64,000 nucleotides of DNA from positions 13,455,208-13,519,207 of the forward strand of contig HG738138.1 in assembly GCA_000499405.2 (NCBI GenBank). The letters run 5' to 3'. Shown here piece by piece: positions 12,013 through 27,321 of the stretch. Numbering within the stretch: the stretch's first letter is position 1; each line of letters begins with the position of its first letter. The notes below the pieces were generated by a model. It saw only the letters and a program-made list of their open reading frames with translations. It made no database searches and had not been told where the DNA came from. This stretch comes from Onchocerca volvulus. Its lineage: Eukaryota > Nematoda > Chromadorea > Rhabditida > Onchocercidae. The position numbers and the translations under genes were made by a program.

Positions 12013-15000
12013 AAAAAAGAAAAAAGAGTTAATAATAACAATTCTATTACGGTGAAAATTTTTTGCAACTGCTAAATTGTTTTAAACAAAGGAAGAACAG
12101 TGGAAGACTTTTATGCTTATCAACTGAATCATTGTCTCTATGACTTCATTGGAAACCAGGCCTTAAGTTTCGATGACGAAAGTTCTCATTTCCAAGATTT
12201 CTCTCTTCCTTAATTGCTCTCTTAATGAAGCAAATTTCTCAAGAGCTACAAGATTTGTTGTGATATGTGAACTGGCCATCTGTTATGCCTTGACCTCAGT
12301 GTAAGTGAAACGGGGTTCGCCCATGGTTTTTGCTTCTATATCATCATGTGGTACTCACTTAAGGTATCCAGTGTACTCTTCACGCTTCACTAAGTATTTC
12401 AGTTACTTGTGTCCATCGCGGTGATACTAATATTTACTGCACCGGGTGTATGCTATACGCGATACATCAACGATCTTCGAGCAACTGATGAGATTTGTCC
12501 GAATGAAAATTTTCTACCGATGGGTGTGAATCGATGGAGTAATGGTGTACATTTCCAACATCGTGGACAAAAGTATTATTTCTCATTTAATTTGCACAAT
12601 AATCTCTGAAAAATTCATTAAAATGAAAATTTTTGGTGTGCCTTTTTTTTTTTTCAAGTTGAGCTAAACTGTCATCCGTTGGAAGAAGTTTTGGTTTACA
12701 TTCTCAATCACAAGAATTTGACTTGATCTCGAGACTAATGTTATCTGAATTAAGTATTCCTTTGAATTACATTTTCCACTTTAAAAGAAAGATGATCATA
12801 AAACTTACGAAATGCAAACAGTCTAGACTTTACTGGCATGTATTTAGATAGCTAGGTTTTGCTGTGTCACATACAGTTCTGTGATTATTATTACAACAAA
12901 ATCTGTCATACTATGAGAGTGTATTTGGATCCGGTTTTGTCAAAGGACATCATGGTATTTTCTTCGGAAGTCTTGCGTATAGAGCATGGCCATAGTCAAA
13001 ATGCTCTGAACTGTCATCCTACTGTATCCCTGGATGAAATCGAGCTTAAGTACTAATGATTTTTTCAACAAACAAGATTTCACAAACAGAATGCATATCC
13101 CTGGTAACAGGAGGCTTCATTGTTGGGACATTTATCTAGACAGTGCTAGTAGTAAACTATTTCAAAATTACCAATTATCAATAATTAAAACCGATCCTTC
13201 AATTTCGTCATTTTCATTTACCTGTATAGATCAACTCGAAGAAATCGATTCTCTAAAGAGCTTAAATTTCAAAACAGAAAAGCGAATGTCTTCTTACAGC
13301 TATTCCTCTTATTTTAACTAATATATTTTCATCTTTTTAATTTTAAACAGATAATATTTTAAAATATTAACGATATAAGCAAGATTTGATCAGTCTTATA
13401 TCTGATTAATCTATTTGCATACTCATGTTATCTCAGTTCTAATAAAATGATTTTTGATAGGATGTTTATTGTTCCGAGTCATTCAACCATGCTTAATGAT
13501 TTTTAAAAAATCAAAATTTGTGTAGAAATATGTGAATTTAATTTCTTAGGGAAATTAAATTAGAGCTCTTGTTGCTCGAGATTCATACCCTAATAATTAG
13601 TAATAAAATTTTCTTTAAAAAGTTTTTTCTAGCAGAAATCTGTGAAATGTTCCTATTCACCAGAAATTTGTTTTAATTACCTCGTACTTTTTCTTTCTTC
13701 ATTTGTTCACTCAATACGAACTACGCACTTTTTAGCAACCATCTGGAATTTTTGGAAAGAAAAGCGATCGACTTTCATGAATATTAGATAGCATGCTTTG
13801 CCTTTTAGTATCTCAGTCTGGTATTGCCCAAGTATTATCAGTCCGAGCTCTTATCATTTATGTATCAATGAGATAATGAGGTGTACCGAACAAATACTCT
13901 TTAAACAACTAAAGAAATATTGCAGCGTTTGGGGTCAACTGGCAATCGTTATAATTGCAATATTGTTTGCTTTACCACCGCTTGGACTAAGCTGCTTTCA
14001 AATCGCAACCGGTGCCTCCCTATTTTATATGGTGAGCTTTTCTGCAAACTAACAACCTGCGTGATGGCTGCCATAAACATGAAAATATTGTTGTTTTTAA
14101 TTTCAGTTGTAAAAGGAATGGATATCTACCATTAGTTAATGATTCTTTTGAGTAACACCTAAGCAAAAATTACAAAAATTAGCTGAATTTATTGGATAGT
14201 AATAAAATAACAAAGTTCTGATGGCTGCCGGTGATCAGACAATTATTTATAGTAATTGATAATGATAGAGACTGATGATAACAAAGTGATGACCATATCT
14301 TTTCCGCACAAAAATATTTGTAAGTTTGTAACTCGGATCTTTCCATCGCTATTCTGTGCTTTTTTCCATCTCGGTCCGAATATTTCTCACTTTTTCACCA
14401 TGATCACAAATTATAGATGGGGATAACTAGTAAAAATCGCCGAATATTGTTGAGTTAAGACTATATTATACGATGCACAATGTGCCACGCTTATTTCTAG
14501 CAAAGCGTTCTTTGTTCATTTATTGATACCGTGATTTTTTTTACGTGCGTCAGCTGATTATGCGTGTTCTTATTCTCGAAAGAAAATTTGCTAATGAGCA
14601 ACATCGTTTAGTCTTCCACGCCGCAGAATCTACAGTCCTCACTGTTTAATCTGTAGTTTCACATTTTATTTTTTCTGATAAACCATGGTTAATCAAAGAA
14701 AGTAAATAATGAGAATTATATTATCACATTATATGAAGTTTTTCTTTTTTTTTGAACGAAGATTTTTTCGTAATTTAATTTTGCAGCAAATATGTATGTC
14801 GGCTATATCGATATTGATTTTCCTGGCTCTTGGAGGTGTGGAAACATGGTATGCAACCGGTTACAGCCATATGGGACCATTAATTAGACAAATTGGTGGT
14901 GGTCAATTCAGTGGTTGTATGAATCTACCAAATTGTAATATATTATTCGTCGTCAAGGGATGGGCAGCTGCTGCGGTTTGCAAAACTTGAAAATTATTTA

Positions 15001-16218
15001 TTTTTTGCGCTCATTCGTATTATTCCGAAAATTTTCTAAAAAATTTGAAATTATTTAATTCAACGAAAATTTTCTAAAACTTAATCATGTCTTTGCAGCA
15101 AATATGTTCGTTGATAGTGTTAATATTGATTTTTCTAAAAAACTTCTTTAATTCATTCCATATGCAAGGAAGGTGTAGGATTGAAAGAGTGTTTCGACAT
15201 TGATCAAATGCAATCAAGTTTTATGGCATATTGCTATTCCAGCCTGGAAGCACGAGCAACTTTTTGAAATCTACTAGAATTAATTAGAAAAATCAAAGTT
15301 ATTTAAATGATAGTTGATTAAACAGAATACGGAATCATAAAGAAATGAGATATTACTTGTCAACTTTCTAGTTTTGAAATTAAATTTTACTAATGACATT
15401 TGTAATATGAGTAATCAAACAACCAAAATACTCATTCTGATTGAATGGATTGATTGATTTACAGAAGCTCCCAGAAGATAAAAACCTCTTTACTTATTCT
15501 TTCACGTTACCTTGGAGCAGTCCTCTTGCCTTAGAAGAACTATCTTTTATAAGATGCTGTGATAATTCTTGATATCTTTTCAGGCTTTCTTATTTTTATG
15601 CGCTTTACTTTTCCTCCTGGATATTGGAATGCAATTTCTTATTAGAGACAAGTAAAAATTTTGCCATTTTCTTAATTTTCTCAGAAACTGATTGACTCAG
15701 ATTTGTCATTGGGTCATTCATTCAAAAAACTGAACAATATAAATTTTAGAATCTTTTCTCTGGATTGGATTCTGTTCAGATTTTGTCATCAATGCAAAAT
15801 CATGCTTGTTTTGCGATGATGATTGCAGGTACTCACAAACATACACAACACCGGTATCACCTCATGCTTCATATGGCCCACCAGAACCGAATCGCGTCGA
15901 CAATTACCAAACGAGAATACATGTTGGAAGTAAATTTTATATCGTATTTTTAGTATATTTACATAAACTACCTCATGTGAGAGGAAAAGAAGGTTGAATA
16001 ATAGAGATATTTTTTGATTATAACAGCAGTTCATAGCTTTTTCACAAAACTCCACTTACAATTTTAAATGGCAAAATTTCAAAAAATTATTGTAATTTGA
16101 TAAAAGCCCTAAAATGAAATTGTAGCAAAGTGCTTATAAATATTACTTTTATCATAATTAATTGTCAAATTCATTTTCAGTCAATCAAAGATTAACTTCG
16201 TATAGTAGGATGAAATAA
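11022..16218 (+). CDS. Four-TM membrane protein, MARVEL/claudin-like topology
   Basis: Proposed exons: 11022-11078, 12403-12572, 13926-14031, 14787-14975, 15584-15651, 15829-15929 and 16181-16218; phases match at every junction, giving 242 residues. Hydrophobic spans: TM1 across exons 1-2 (ends VILIFTAPGVCY), TM2 QLAIVIIAILFALPPLG, TM3 AISILIFLALGG, TM4 AFLFLCALLFLLDIGMQF. Loop 1 holds two Cys; loop 2, between TM3 and TM4, holds CMNLPNC; the tail is Pro/Tyr-rich. This resembles MARVEL or claudin-type tetraspan proteins of junctions and membrane microdomains, but no family motif is decisive. Alternatives: the gene may instead start at the in-frame ATG 13876, reading MRCTEQILFKQLKKYCSVWG and losing TM1; or exon 6 may read through to a stop at 15997. 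Exons from 13926 to 15651 are the best supported. An imperfect duplicate of exon 4 sits in the following intron. Confidence 0.6.
11971..12010. repeat. Poly-A tract in intron
   Basis: About 40 consecutive A residues followed by a G-interrupted A-rich stretch, within the first proposed intron of the tetraspan gene. Homopolymer length may be unreliable in assembly. Confidence 0.9.
15099..15267 (+). pseudogene. Decayed or alternative duplicate of the TM3 exon
   Basis: The acceptor and first codons nearly copy the real exon at 14787: TTTGCAG is followed by CAAATATGT in both. The copy reads QICSLIVLILIFL where the functional exon reads QICMSAISILIFL. A run of A and T then shifts the frame; downstream, another frame reads GVGLKECFDIDQMQSSFMAY before a stop at 15265. 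No GT donor closes it in frame. It is either a duplicated exon broken by a frameshift or a diverged mutually exclusive exon that is no longer usable. Confidence 0.5.
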
Positions 16219-17242
16219 AAAGTGAAGCACTTTTGAAATATCCTGTAAAAACCTTTGCACCTTTACAGATTGATCAGGAAAAATATTATTGAATGCAATG
16301 CTGGATGATGCCGCTGATGCTCTATTTTTGTTTAGAGTTTCTGCAATTTTATATAACAAAATCAATTTTTCAACTGTCAGTTTGCATGCATATGTTTTCC
16401 TTTGATAAAATTTAAATTAAAACGGAAGAATATGAGAATATTATCGAACGTTGCTATCACATTCTTAGCAATTTCCCCATGCTTTTTAAAATTCAATATT
16501 GTAATATCTATATCAGCTTGAAATTGGTGCATCTACCATACTGGCTTTTTTACTCCATTCTATTCCTTCGATTTTGAGGACGGCGTATTTTTTTTTTTTT
16601 TTTTTTTTTTGAAATCAAAAGCTATTCTACTTGCCAGATCTAGAATTTGGAATTATACAATCATCCTGATGATATATACTGAGAAACTATTGACTACCTC
16701 TTTCATATCTACACTTTCGGGATATTTTCATAAAAATTCGAACAAATAAAAAAGACAAGTATTTTGCCCGTCCTTATACTAATTGATACGTTTTCTTTCT
16801 GATCGCTTTTTTTTTTTTTGCTATAAATGGTGGAAGAGAAGTTTTAATTTAATTCAGAAATTGGGGAGCGAAAGATTGCTTTTATTTACGTTCAAAATCA
16901 AAAAATAAAAAAAAAGAGAGCGAAGTACTTTCTAAAACTGGAAAGAGAACAGTTTTCCATGAATTGAGTTAAATATATATAACAAATATATTTTCTTATA
17001 TTTTCTCTTTTGATGCTCATCAGATTTAGATGCTTCATGGACCAATTCTTCCGAAAAGTTTGCCAATTATCAAAATAAATTTATCTTAGATCGATTGCAT
17101 AAGTTTGTGCCGACGGATCCATGAGATAATAGCGAATTCAGATTATCTGCTCCAGATCGCGAATATAGCAAAGATAAGACAAATATATTTTAATTTGCTC
17201 CTTGTTTCTTCTCAAACAGTTTAAAATCATCTCAAACCTTGA
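16219..17242. other. Convergent intergenic region
   Basis: Lies between the 3' ends of the + strand tetraspan gene and the - strand BPI gene. It has an AATAAA at about 16213-16218 overlapping the proposed stop of the former, a T run of about 20 at 16590-16610, and an AATAAA on the minus strand near 16885. No gene was seen. Confidence 0.5.
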
Positions 17243-20200
17243 TCAATAATCTTCCTCACTTTCTATCTGCTCTTTCTTCCTTGCTCGTGCGATCTCCGCA
17301 TTAATGTACAATTTAAATTTCCGGATGAATCGTGGTAAATCATAGCTACAAAGTGTAGATGTATATCTTGTATAGTTTATATCTACACGCAACTTTCTTC
17401 TTGAAAAGCATTCGAGAGTTTCTCTTTTGAATGACAAAAGGGAAAAAAAGCTGCAAATGGGAAGTTTAAAGAACAACCTGAAATCGGTGTCGATAACAAT
17501 GGCATGATCGATGTAACTTAGCGATGGTCTTTCTAGTTCAACACCACACATCACCGGCAGCCTAATGCCTGAAATGAGATTTCTAAGAAAAGAATTGATG
17601 TTAGACGTGTGCAGAATTTTAAAAAAATTTAGAGACTATTATGGAGTAGTTATAGAATTAAGGCTCTAGAAGTGTTTTTATTGCGCCTTTATTTTTCTCT
17701 CTAGCACTTGAAGAATTTGTTTGTTTTCTAAATTTTCATATTACCTCGCTGATTGAACGCAAATCGCAGACGCTTCTTTATTTTTGGCCAAAGTTTCTTC
17801 GGTACCACAGTATTCAATGCCTTACGAATCGTATTCGCAAACGTTCCACTTATTCCCATATGAAAAGGAATGCAATGGAAACAAAAACATGCAAATGTAA
17901 CGGCTAGATATTTTATTGGCATCAGTTCAAAATAAAAAAATATTTCATTCATACAGGACGAGTTAAGTGAAAATGATTTTCCTCATCAAATTCATTTTTT
18001 CTGGTGGAAAAACGAACCCCTTTCATCTTGATGTCCACACCAGTCAATGCGACATCACCATACAAGCGGCTGTGTCTGAGATACGGACGAACCTTAACTC
18101 TTGTTAAATATTATATCGAAAAATTTTTTCTTTCTATGTGGATTACGCTAATATAAAGATTAATCAAAGTTGTATTTCTTGCTGACTCAGTGCTTGTTAT
18201 ATGTAAGCTCATCCTTCTTTCTGCTGGATCGTAAGATTTGAATTAAGTAACCAAATACTACTAATAATTTTTGATAAGGGCAGAACCATCAGAAGGACAC
18301 CCATAAGTTGATTGGATTGTAATCCCACTATTTTTTACTGTTGATTCCATCACTGATCGTTTAATCTCGATCTATGTCACAAAAATTCTTTTGAAACAAA
18401 TCCCGTATATCTACTTCATGTTCTTTCTTATCATACCTGTGAGAATCATGGAATACCTAGATAACTTCATATTCTGAACTCATCAAAACTTTTCTTAAAT
18501 TATATCAAAAGTTCTCTTCAATCAAACATTTCCTATTTCAAAATTCCAAAGCAGATCAGCTCACCGTTACATCAAGCTCTGCGTTTGCATTAACAACATT
18601 ATGCTGCCGTGTTTTACCGACGAATAAAATCAGCAAATCAACTTGAAGATCAATTTTAACACCCTGTTGACTGACAACGAGAAATGGCCGTCTGGAACAA
18701 TTTTGAAATTATTCATGAGGAAATGAAGACAAAAATCTTTTCCATAAAATAAATTCCATTCTACCATTTCATAATAAGTAGAAAATCATAAATATTAATA
18801 TGTCGAACTTGGCGTTAGAAATTGGCATTTTCAAAGTTTTTCAATTTATTTCTCCAAAATCAGGAATTAATCCAGAAAGTGAATCATTATCCGATAATCT
18901 TCAAATAGTCCTTACAAGAATAATTTCTGCATTTCGAAAAAAAAAAAACTATTAATCGATAACAAATGAATCTGAAGATGATCAAACCTAGTTAGATTAG
19001 CGATAAACTGAAGCTCACAACGAGAGCAGAGTAGCTTAGCTATTGGCTTTATAAATTTCGGCAAGTTATGAGCACGAAACGTTTCACGTAACATTCCCAT
19101 ATTTTCGTCGTAAATATGTGCAAAGAACGTATTGGGTACATACTCGCTGATAATCACACCAAACATCTGAAATAAAGATCACTGAAAGGAAGCTGTAAAT
19201 CATTAAAATCATTAAGACTCATTTTGTAAATCATTAAAATTCATTTTCATCTCCAAATGTACATAGATAAGGACTTCCCGGGTCACTTTACTTGTTTTCA
19301 AAGTGCTTTATTTAATTTACGCATTATTTGATAGACTTTAATAGAAGGAAAGGTCAGATTCTGCAAACATTACATGCATTCTGTTCCTGATTAATTATGC
19401 AAATTAATTATGTCAAAACTTGGTTTACACGATTCCCAGTTCGAAATTAACAACGAACTTGATCACCAAAAGCTGATATATTAAGCATGTTTGGTCGATC
19501 GACATTTTTAGCTTTTTGTCCAAAAAATACAATGCCCGCATCAAGCCCGAATATCACATCCTGGTAAATAAGAATTCGGTATTATTATATTGCCTTAACT
19601 TCTTACAGCATATTGTGCTCTTAAAGTTGTTAAATGATTTAAGCCAGAAGTTATTTCTGCTGCAAAAAAATCCCGAGATTTTATGACATGAAGAATCGAT
19701 AAAAGATTTTTAAAAAGCCTAAAAATCAAAAGGAAAAAGGTGATTTACCTTATTTGAGAACTTTGGTGAATACAATAATGTCAAATCGGGTGCCCAAAGA
19801 CCGTCTTTCAGCAGTGGATTGAAACGTTGGCTTTCAGGAGTTGTTCTAAAATGAAGTTCACGTTTGCTTCGCACGTGAACCGCATCTCCAGTATATGGCA
19901 CTACATTCATGTCGACCCGGTCGTCAGCACATAAATCAGCTGCAAATTTTGCTGCCAAATCTTCATCATTTTCCGTCTAAAAAGACGAAAAAATAAATCT
20001 TATTATTGCAGTATGCAAAAACGATGCTTGTTTCATTTTCAATGCTTTGCTAGACTGATGCTATTACCAGTTTGCAGATTTATTTTTTTTAATTAATTAA
20101 GTCTCAAATATAATTTGGTTTGTTAAGTTTCAACCGTTGTTGCAAATGTGTGACATATGTATTAGGTAATTTGAAAAAATGATGCTGGAATTGTTAATTC

Positions 20201-22305
20201 ATACCTTTTCGTCGGATGTTTCATAGAAGGCATTTTCATTTTCAACACTTTCCACAGGTTTCGCATCAATTGGTTGGTATAATTTGCCAAATTCTAACAG
20301 ATATGTGGGCGTTGGTGTGGGTGATGTCGTTTGTGGGATAGGCGTAGTCATCAGAATCTTAATTAATTTAAAGGAATCATTTATAAGAATTTGCGTCAGT
20401 TTTTTCAAATGCGGTAAAAGTAACCTGTTGCTTTTGTTGCTCGAAGAATCGCCCTATTTTTACAGCGAGTTGACAAAGTTCGCTTCCGAGAACATCAGTT
20501 ACTGTTTGTTCAATCACTGACCTGCTTGTAAATGATGATATTTAAATAAAATCAATAAATTAATGAAAGATATTTAGATAGGAATGATATACTAAGAAAC
20601 TGACAAATTAAAAAATTTGTTAACTAAAGCAGAACATGATGAAACAAACTGCTTACCTCAGTAAGTTTAGATAAGTCGACATGTCACCTGCGAAAACAAT
20701 CCTTACAAGATCAGAAGTGACATTACACACTGGTGTCTGGAAAGCAATGGACACAAAGTAAGAAGTGACGAAAACTTATTATCACAATGTGAACAAATCT
20801 GATCAGAAATACTAATGAATATAATGCTAATGATTGTCATTAACAGAGATAGTGGTATAGACAATTAGATTCGTTTTGTGACACAAAATGTCATGCAGTA
20901 CTCAATATGATACAGCAATTAAACTGCAAAATCTGATTAATGACTGAGAGTTCTGAATAAGTCAAGTGTTAATATACTCAAAGCTCAAAAATGAATTCCT
21001 TAAAATCTGCCAAGTGCTGGCCCAAATTACTTCTACGATTTGCTTACAGGAAGTATGCTGACCTCAATAATATTCAATTTTTCACTTTCATTCCGGCTAA
21101 TGTGTATTTCCATTGTGACACTTAAATTTTGCACATCAGCTTTCAACTTCCCTTTATGTATACTGAAGAATGTAGAGGCGTCGTAGACTGCGTTAAGCGT
21201 CACCTGAGGTAAAAATACGTACGCTCCAATGCCTGCAAAATTTTTTTGTAATTTCTACACTCTTGGCTGTCTTTCATTGTTAATATATTTGATATATCAA
21301 GTCTTTTCATCATCGTATGGGTAAAAAGAAAGAAGAATTGAAAGATTAAACATTGAGAGAGATAAACAAAATGTACTTTTCAGGATGATGATACTGTAAA
21401 ACAAACTTGGCAGCTCGGATTTAGTTATTCTTCTTCAGATGGTGAAATTGCTTCATTAGGATAAGCTTATGTATTGAAGAAAACATTGATAACATTCCAT
21501 AAGTTATTGTTACTTACTGTGCAAAAAGTTTAATAAAGCTAATGGCTGAAAGATTTGCTAACCGATGTTAGCAAGGAATTTAGCCTTTATTGTCGGATTA
21601 CTAAATTTGTCGATAGTTAAATGTGAAATTTTGATCTGTGGTTGCTCAACAGTGGGCATTTCGGACTTTTCCAGCAATTGCGGTAATGCTTCGGCAGCCA
21701 AACTTGTGATATAATCCACACCCTAAAAGTAGTAAAGTTTAACTTAACTAGTTTATGCAGATTTTTTTTAATTGGGAACTAAATTGGATGTCATGCATGC
21801 AAAGTATGCGTGGATTTCCTAAAAATTATGCCACTTCAGATTTTGGATTGAACGACAGATGAAACAACAATATCATAATGTTATTATACAGAATTTATCA
21901 TTTGCTTTCTGTTGGTATTTAATCACAAAAGTTCAGCAAGCAAAGCATTCTCGTCCACCCAAGAAATTAGTTAAAATTTTAAACTTTGAAAAATATTGAC
22001 ATTTGACAATTAAAATATTTTAAATTAACCTTTTGACTAATTCGAAAATATATTCCAGCCGGTGTGCCTATATGCAGAAGTTTATGATGATCTATTTTAT
22101 GTAATTGTAAATCCGTTGGTCCAGTTTCTAGCACAACTGGAATTCCAGGAGTTGTAGTTTGCATATGTCCATTAGACAAAAATACATCGGGTCGAGTATC
22201 GGCGATAGATGCGTCTGCTGATAACTCCAAATCGATACTTTCTCCAATTTCAAAAATGTGGTAAGAACAAACTACAATCAGTAGATAATAATTTGCAGAA
22301 TTCAT
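17243..22305 (-). CDS. Secreted BPI/LBP/CETP-family lipid-binding protein
   Basis: Minus-strand exons: 22305-22030, 21722-21563, 21232-21063 (or -21048), 20736-20657, 20521-20425, 20357-20205, 19976-19749, 19560-19459, 19166-18988, 18691-18565, 18092-17955, one ending 17745, 17568-17478, 17345-17243. About 650-670 residues. A signal peptide (about 1-24) precedes an N-terminal BPI barrel starting with a GIPV/GVDYITSLAAEALPQLL-type repeat. Two Cys 39 residues apart (TPVCNVT and GSELCQLA) match the spacing of the conserved BPI disulphide. The C-terminal barrel ends in FANTIRKALNTVVPKKLWP and IDHAIVIDTDF, as in BPI/LBP. Compared with vertebrate members (about 480 residues) there is a long Pro/Thr and acidic linker carrying RSKR. 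Known members bind lipopolysaccharide or lipids in two apolar pockets; ligand here is unknown. The acceptor of the exon ending 17745 is unresolved and the donor after 19459 (GTTCGT) is weak. Confidence 0.9.
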
Positions 22306-23312
22306 AGTATTGTGAAAAAATAATAGAAATTATTAGTTGTTATTAATTGTAGGAAACGGCACAATCGCTATTTAAGAAAAGTGTAACTTAGCAATCAGCA
22401 CAACATGTATCAATTGATCTAGCTGAGCAACAAATAATACGTGATGTGCAATATCCCTTGCATGAACTGAGAGCAAATTGATCGAAACGGAGTTCAGGTA
22501 GTTAAAACGATGGCAAATGGAAACAGTTGTGATGATAAAGGAAGGGAGGTCGAGGTCAGTCTGCTGAACAGGTGGCGCTTCAGCAGACTTTAGAGTGCTC
22601 TCGATGGAGTTGAGCACCTTCATTAATTGTGCACCTTTCAGTTTGTGATCAAACTTTTCAATTTATCAGTAATGCTTCTGTGCAGTCATATTCGAAATCT
22701 TCTTCATAAAGCAGCAATCATGCATCGATCAAAAGTGAGCTTAGTTAGCTTTTAACAATCAAATGCTTACGTTTAAAACGGCAATCCTCGAGAAATCATG
22801 AATATAAGAGTCAGGAATATACAGCTATTGTCTCGCAGATATCAAAAACAATGCACTAACTTTCGAGAATCTTGACAAGAAAACCGAATAAGCAGAAGAT
22901 TTCGGAATTTGTTTGTTATTTTTAAGCATCATAAGGAAATTAGAGCTATTGCGATAAATTATGTAATCTGTCCAAAAATAATTCTCGAAATAATGGTTAA
23001 ATCATCACTCAACATTATTTCTAAGCCTAAGCTTATAGCTAATTCTACGTTTATTATTAAGAATTTGGTCATATGTAAAAAAAAAAAATTACCAAATATG
23101 ATTAATTTGCTTAAAATTTCTACCTGACTGGCCCAAAGATTTCGCTGCATTTGATTTTAATAGTTGTAATAAATTAATTCTGAACCATTTCGTCCGCCCT
23201 GCGATTTATTTGATGTCAATATACAAAATGGTTTGACAAAGCTTCTAACGGGATAACTCATTGCAATATGAGAATCCACAAAACATTCTTGCATGAGATT
23301 TGAGCTTCTTTG

Positions 23313-23407
23313 CCTGTGATATTATTTATTAACTAAACTTTTAATTTACCTATAATATTATTTATTAACTGAATCTTTAATTTACCTGTAATATTAAACT
23401 TTTAAAT
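23313..23407. repeat. 36-bp tandem repeat, about 2.6 copies
   Basis: Copies start at 23313, 23349 and 23385, each beginning CCTGTGATATTA or CCTATAATATTA and running through TTTATTAACT and TTTAATTTA. The third copy is truncated. No link to a gene is visible. Confidence 0.85.
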
Positions 23408-24830
23408 ATGCTTTACTATTACACTAATTGTTTACGTTGCAACATAAAATACATTTGATTATTTCAGCGCTGCTTTCTACATACAGTGTCACATCTCGAT
23501 AATGCTCGCATCGCAATAATTCTATTATCAAGACCACAATCTTTAATATCGTTTTAGTTGTGGCAAAAAGCTGCATCTACAGAAATAACATTTAATGTAT
23601 CTATTGATTCGTTTTCCACAAAGTTAAAAGTTTGCGGATCTAATAAGTTATGGAAAACTTTTATCAACAAGCGAACTCAGTTCAAATGAAACTATATTCA
23701 TAGAAGAGAATACGATTTGAGTGAAAATGTCATTCATTCTGCTATAATGCTCCGCAAGTGCAATAAGATCGAAAGAATATTCTTGAATCTATCTACCCAT
23801 GTTTCCTTTCTACTATTTGGACATTCATTTCAATAGCAAATAAGTGAAGATTGGAGTAATAATAAATGAATTCCACAGTTAAACAAAGAGGAAGAGACAC
23901 AGATGAAATTGAGATTATTGCAAGCAATAATTATAAATTAGTGAAGTAAAACAAAAATATCTCCTTGCATCACTTTTCGCAAACTAGGAAAGAATAATTA
24001 ACAAATTGATATTGCAGAAAACGCATATTGGAGCATTTATCGATGATGAAAAGTCGGAAGAAAATTCATCCTTCTCCATAATAATTATAATGGAGTTCAG
24101 GAGTTTTTTAGCTCCGTCAAATTAGTGAAGCGTTTGTCAAATCTACGTACTTTCACGTTTCGGAATCGATGTTCGTTTCCGCAATGTTCCCTGTGAAGGT
24201 AATTACAAGTAGAATAGCTTAAATAGTTAACCAACGTTAAGCTAATGGTTACTCATTTCTATGCGTTTCGAATACAACGTCCTCACCATCTTTACTGCTC
24301 TACTACTTATCATCGATATATTATCAAAAGTAAACTTCTATCAACACTTTATCAATTTTGAATAGTCGAAGAAAACTTATCTTTCCAGTTAGCATCCCTC
24401 TACTCAGTCCGTTCAGTCCGTCTCTCGACTAACTAATATCCCCGAAATTGATTATAAAAGAACACTCGCCAGTAAACAAACGAGCATTGAATGGGATGGC
24501 AGCAGACAATGTTTACAAGCATGAAATGGTTGCTCCCATCCATCGGATTTCAAAAAGTTGAAAAGTGAGAATTGTATTTGAAGGGACATGAAATGCATAC
24601 CGTGAGGAAGATCCATCTGATTCAGTTTTCTCTATTGCCAATAAATATGGAAAGCGGAAAGACTTTTATCCAGTGATGCGCAATTTAAAACGTTGCATTA
24701 TAAGAGGGAATCGGATATGATACTTCAACGTGGAACTTACAGTCAGTTTTTAAGTGATACTTTCTTGAAATCTTATTGCTCTCCTCACTCAAACTTATCG
24801 TTTCCCCTTTTTAACATAGCTATTACTATC

Positions 24831-24839
24831 ATATATATG

Positions 24840-24881
<42 letters not shown>
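24831..24881. repeat. TA/TG dinucleotide microsatellite
   Basis: About 25 bases of alternating TA followed by about 25 of alternating TG. A potential left-handed DNA tract and a likely polymorphic marker. Confidence 0.95.
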
Positions 24882-24883
<2 letters not shown>

Positions 24884-24983
24884 TTTGACTTGACTACTCT
24901 CATACAGTCTATAATGCCAAATTTCAAAATCGAAAAATCAATAAAGCTGGTCGCCAGAAAATGTCCTACTAGTATCATACTTA

Positions 24984-27321
<2,338 letters not shown>

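Noticed and set aside
12859..13321. Two overlapping ORFs of 65 and 95 codons
   Set aside because: Lie inside the proposed intron of the tetraspan gene, no domains, no phase-compatible splice sites.
22372..22623. 83-codon minus-strand ORF upstream of the BPI start
   Set aside because: No splice connection to the BPI signal-peptide exon and no recognisable sequence; likely promoter DNA.
24031..24200. Open plus-strand stretch with several Cys and Arg
   Set aside because: No start, donor or partner exon could be placed; probably chance.
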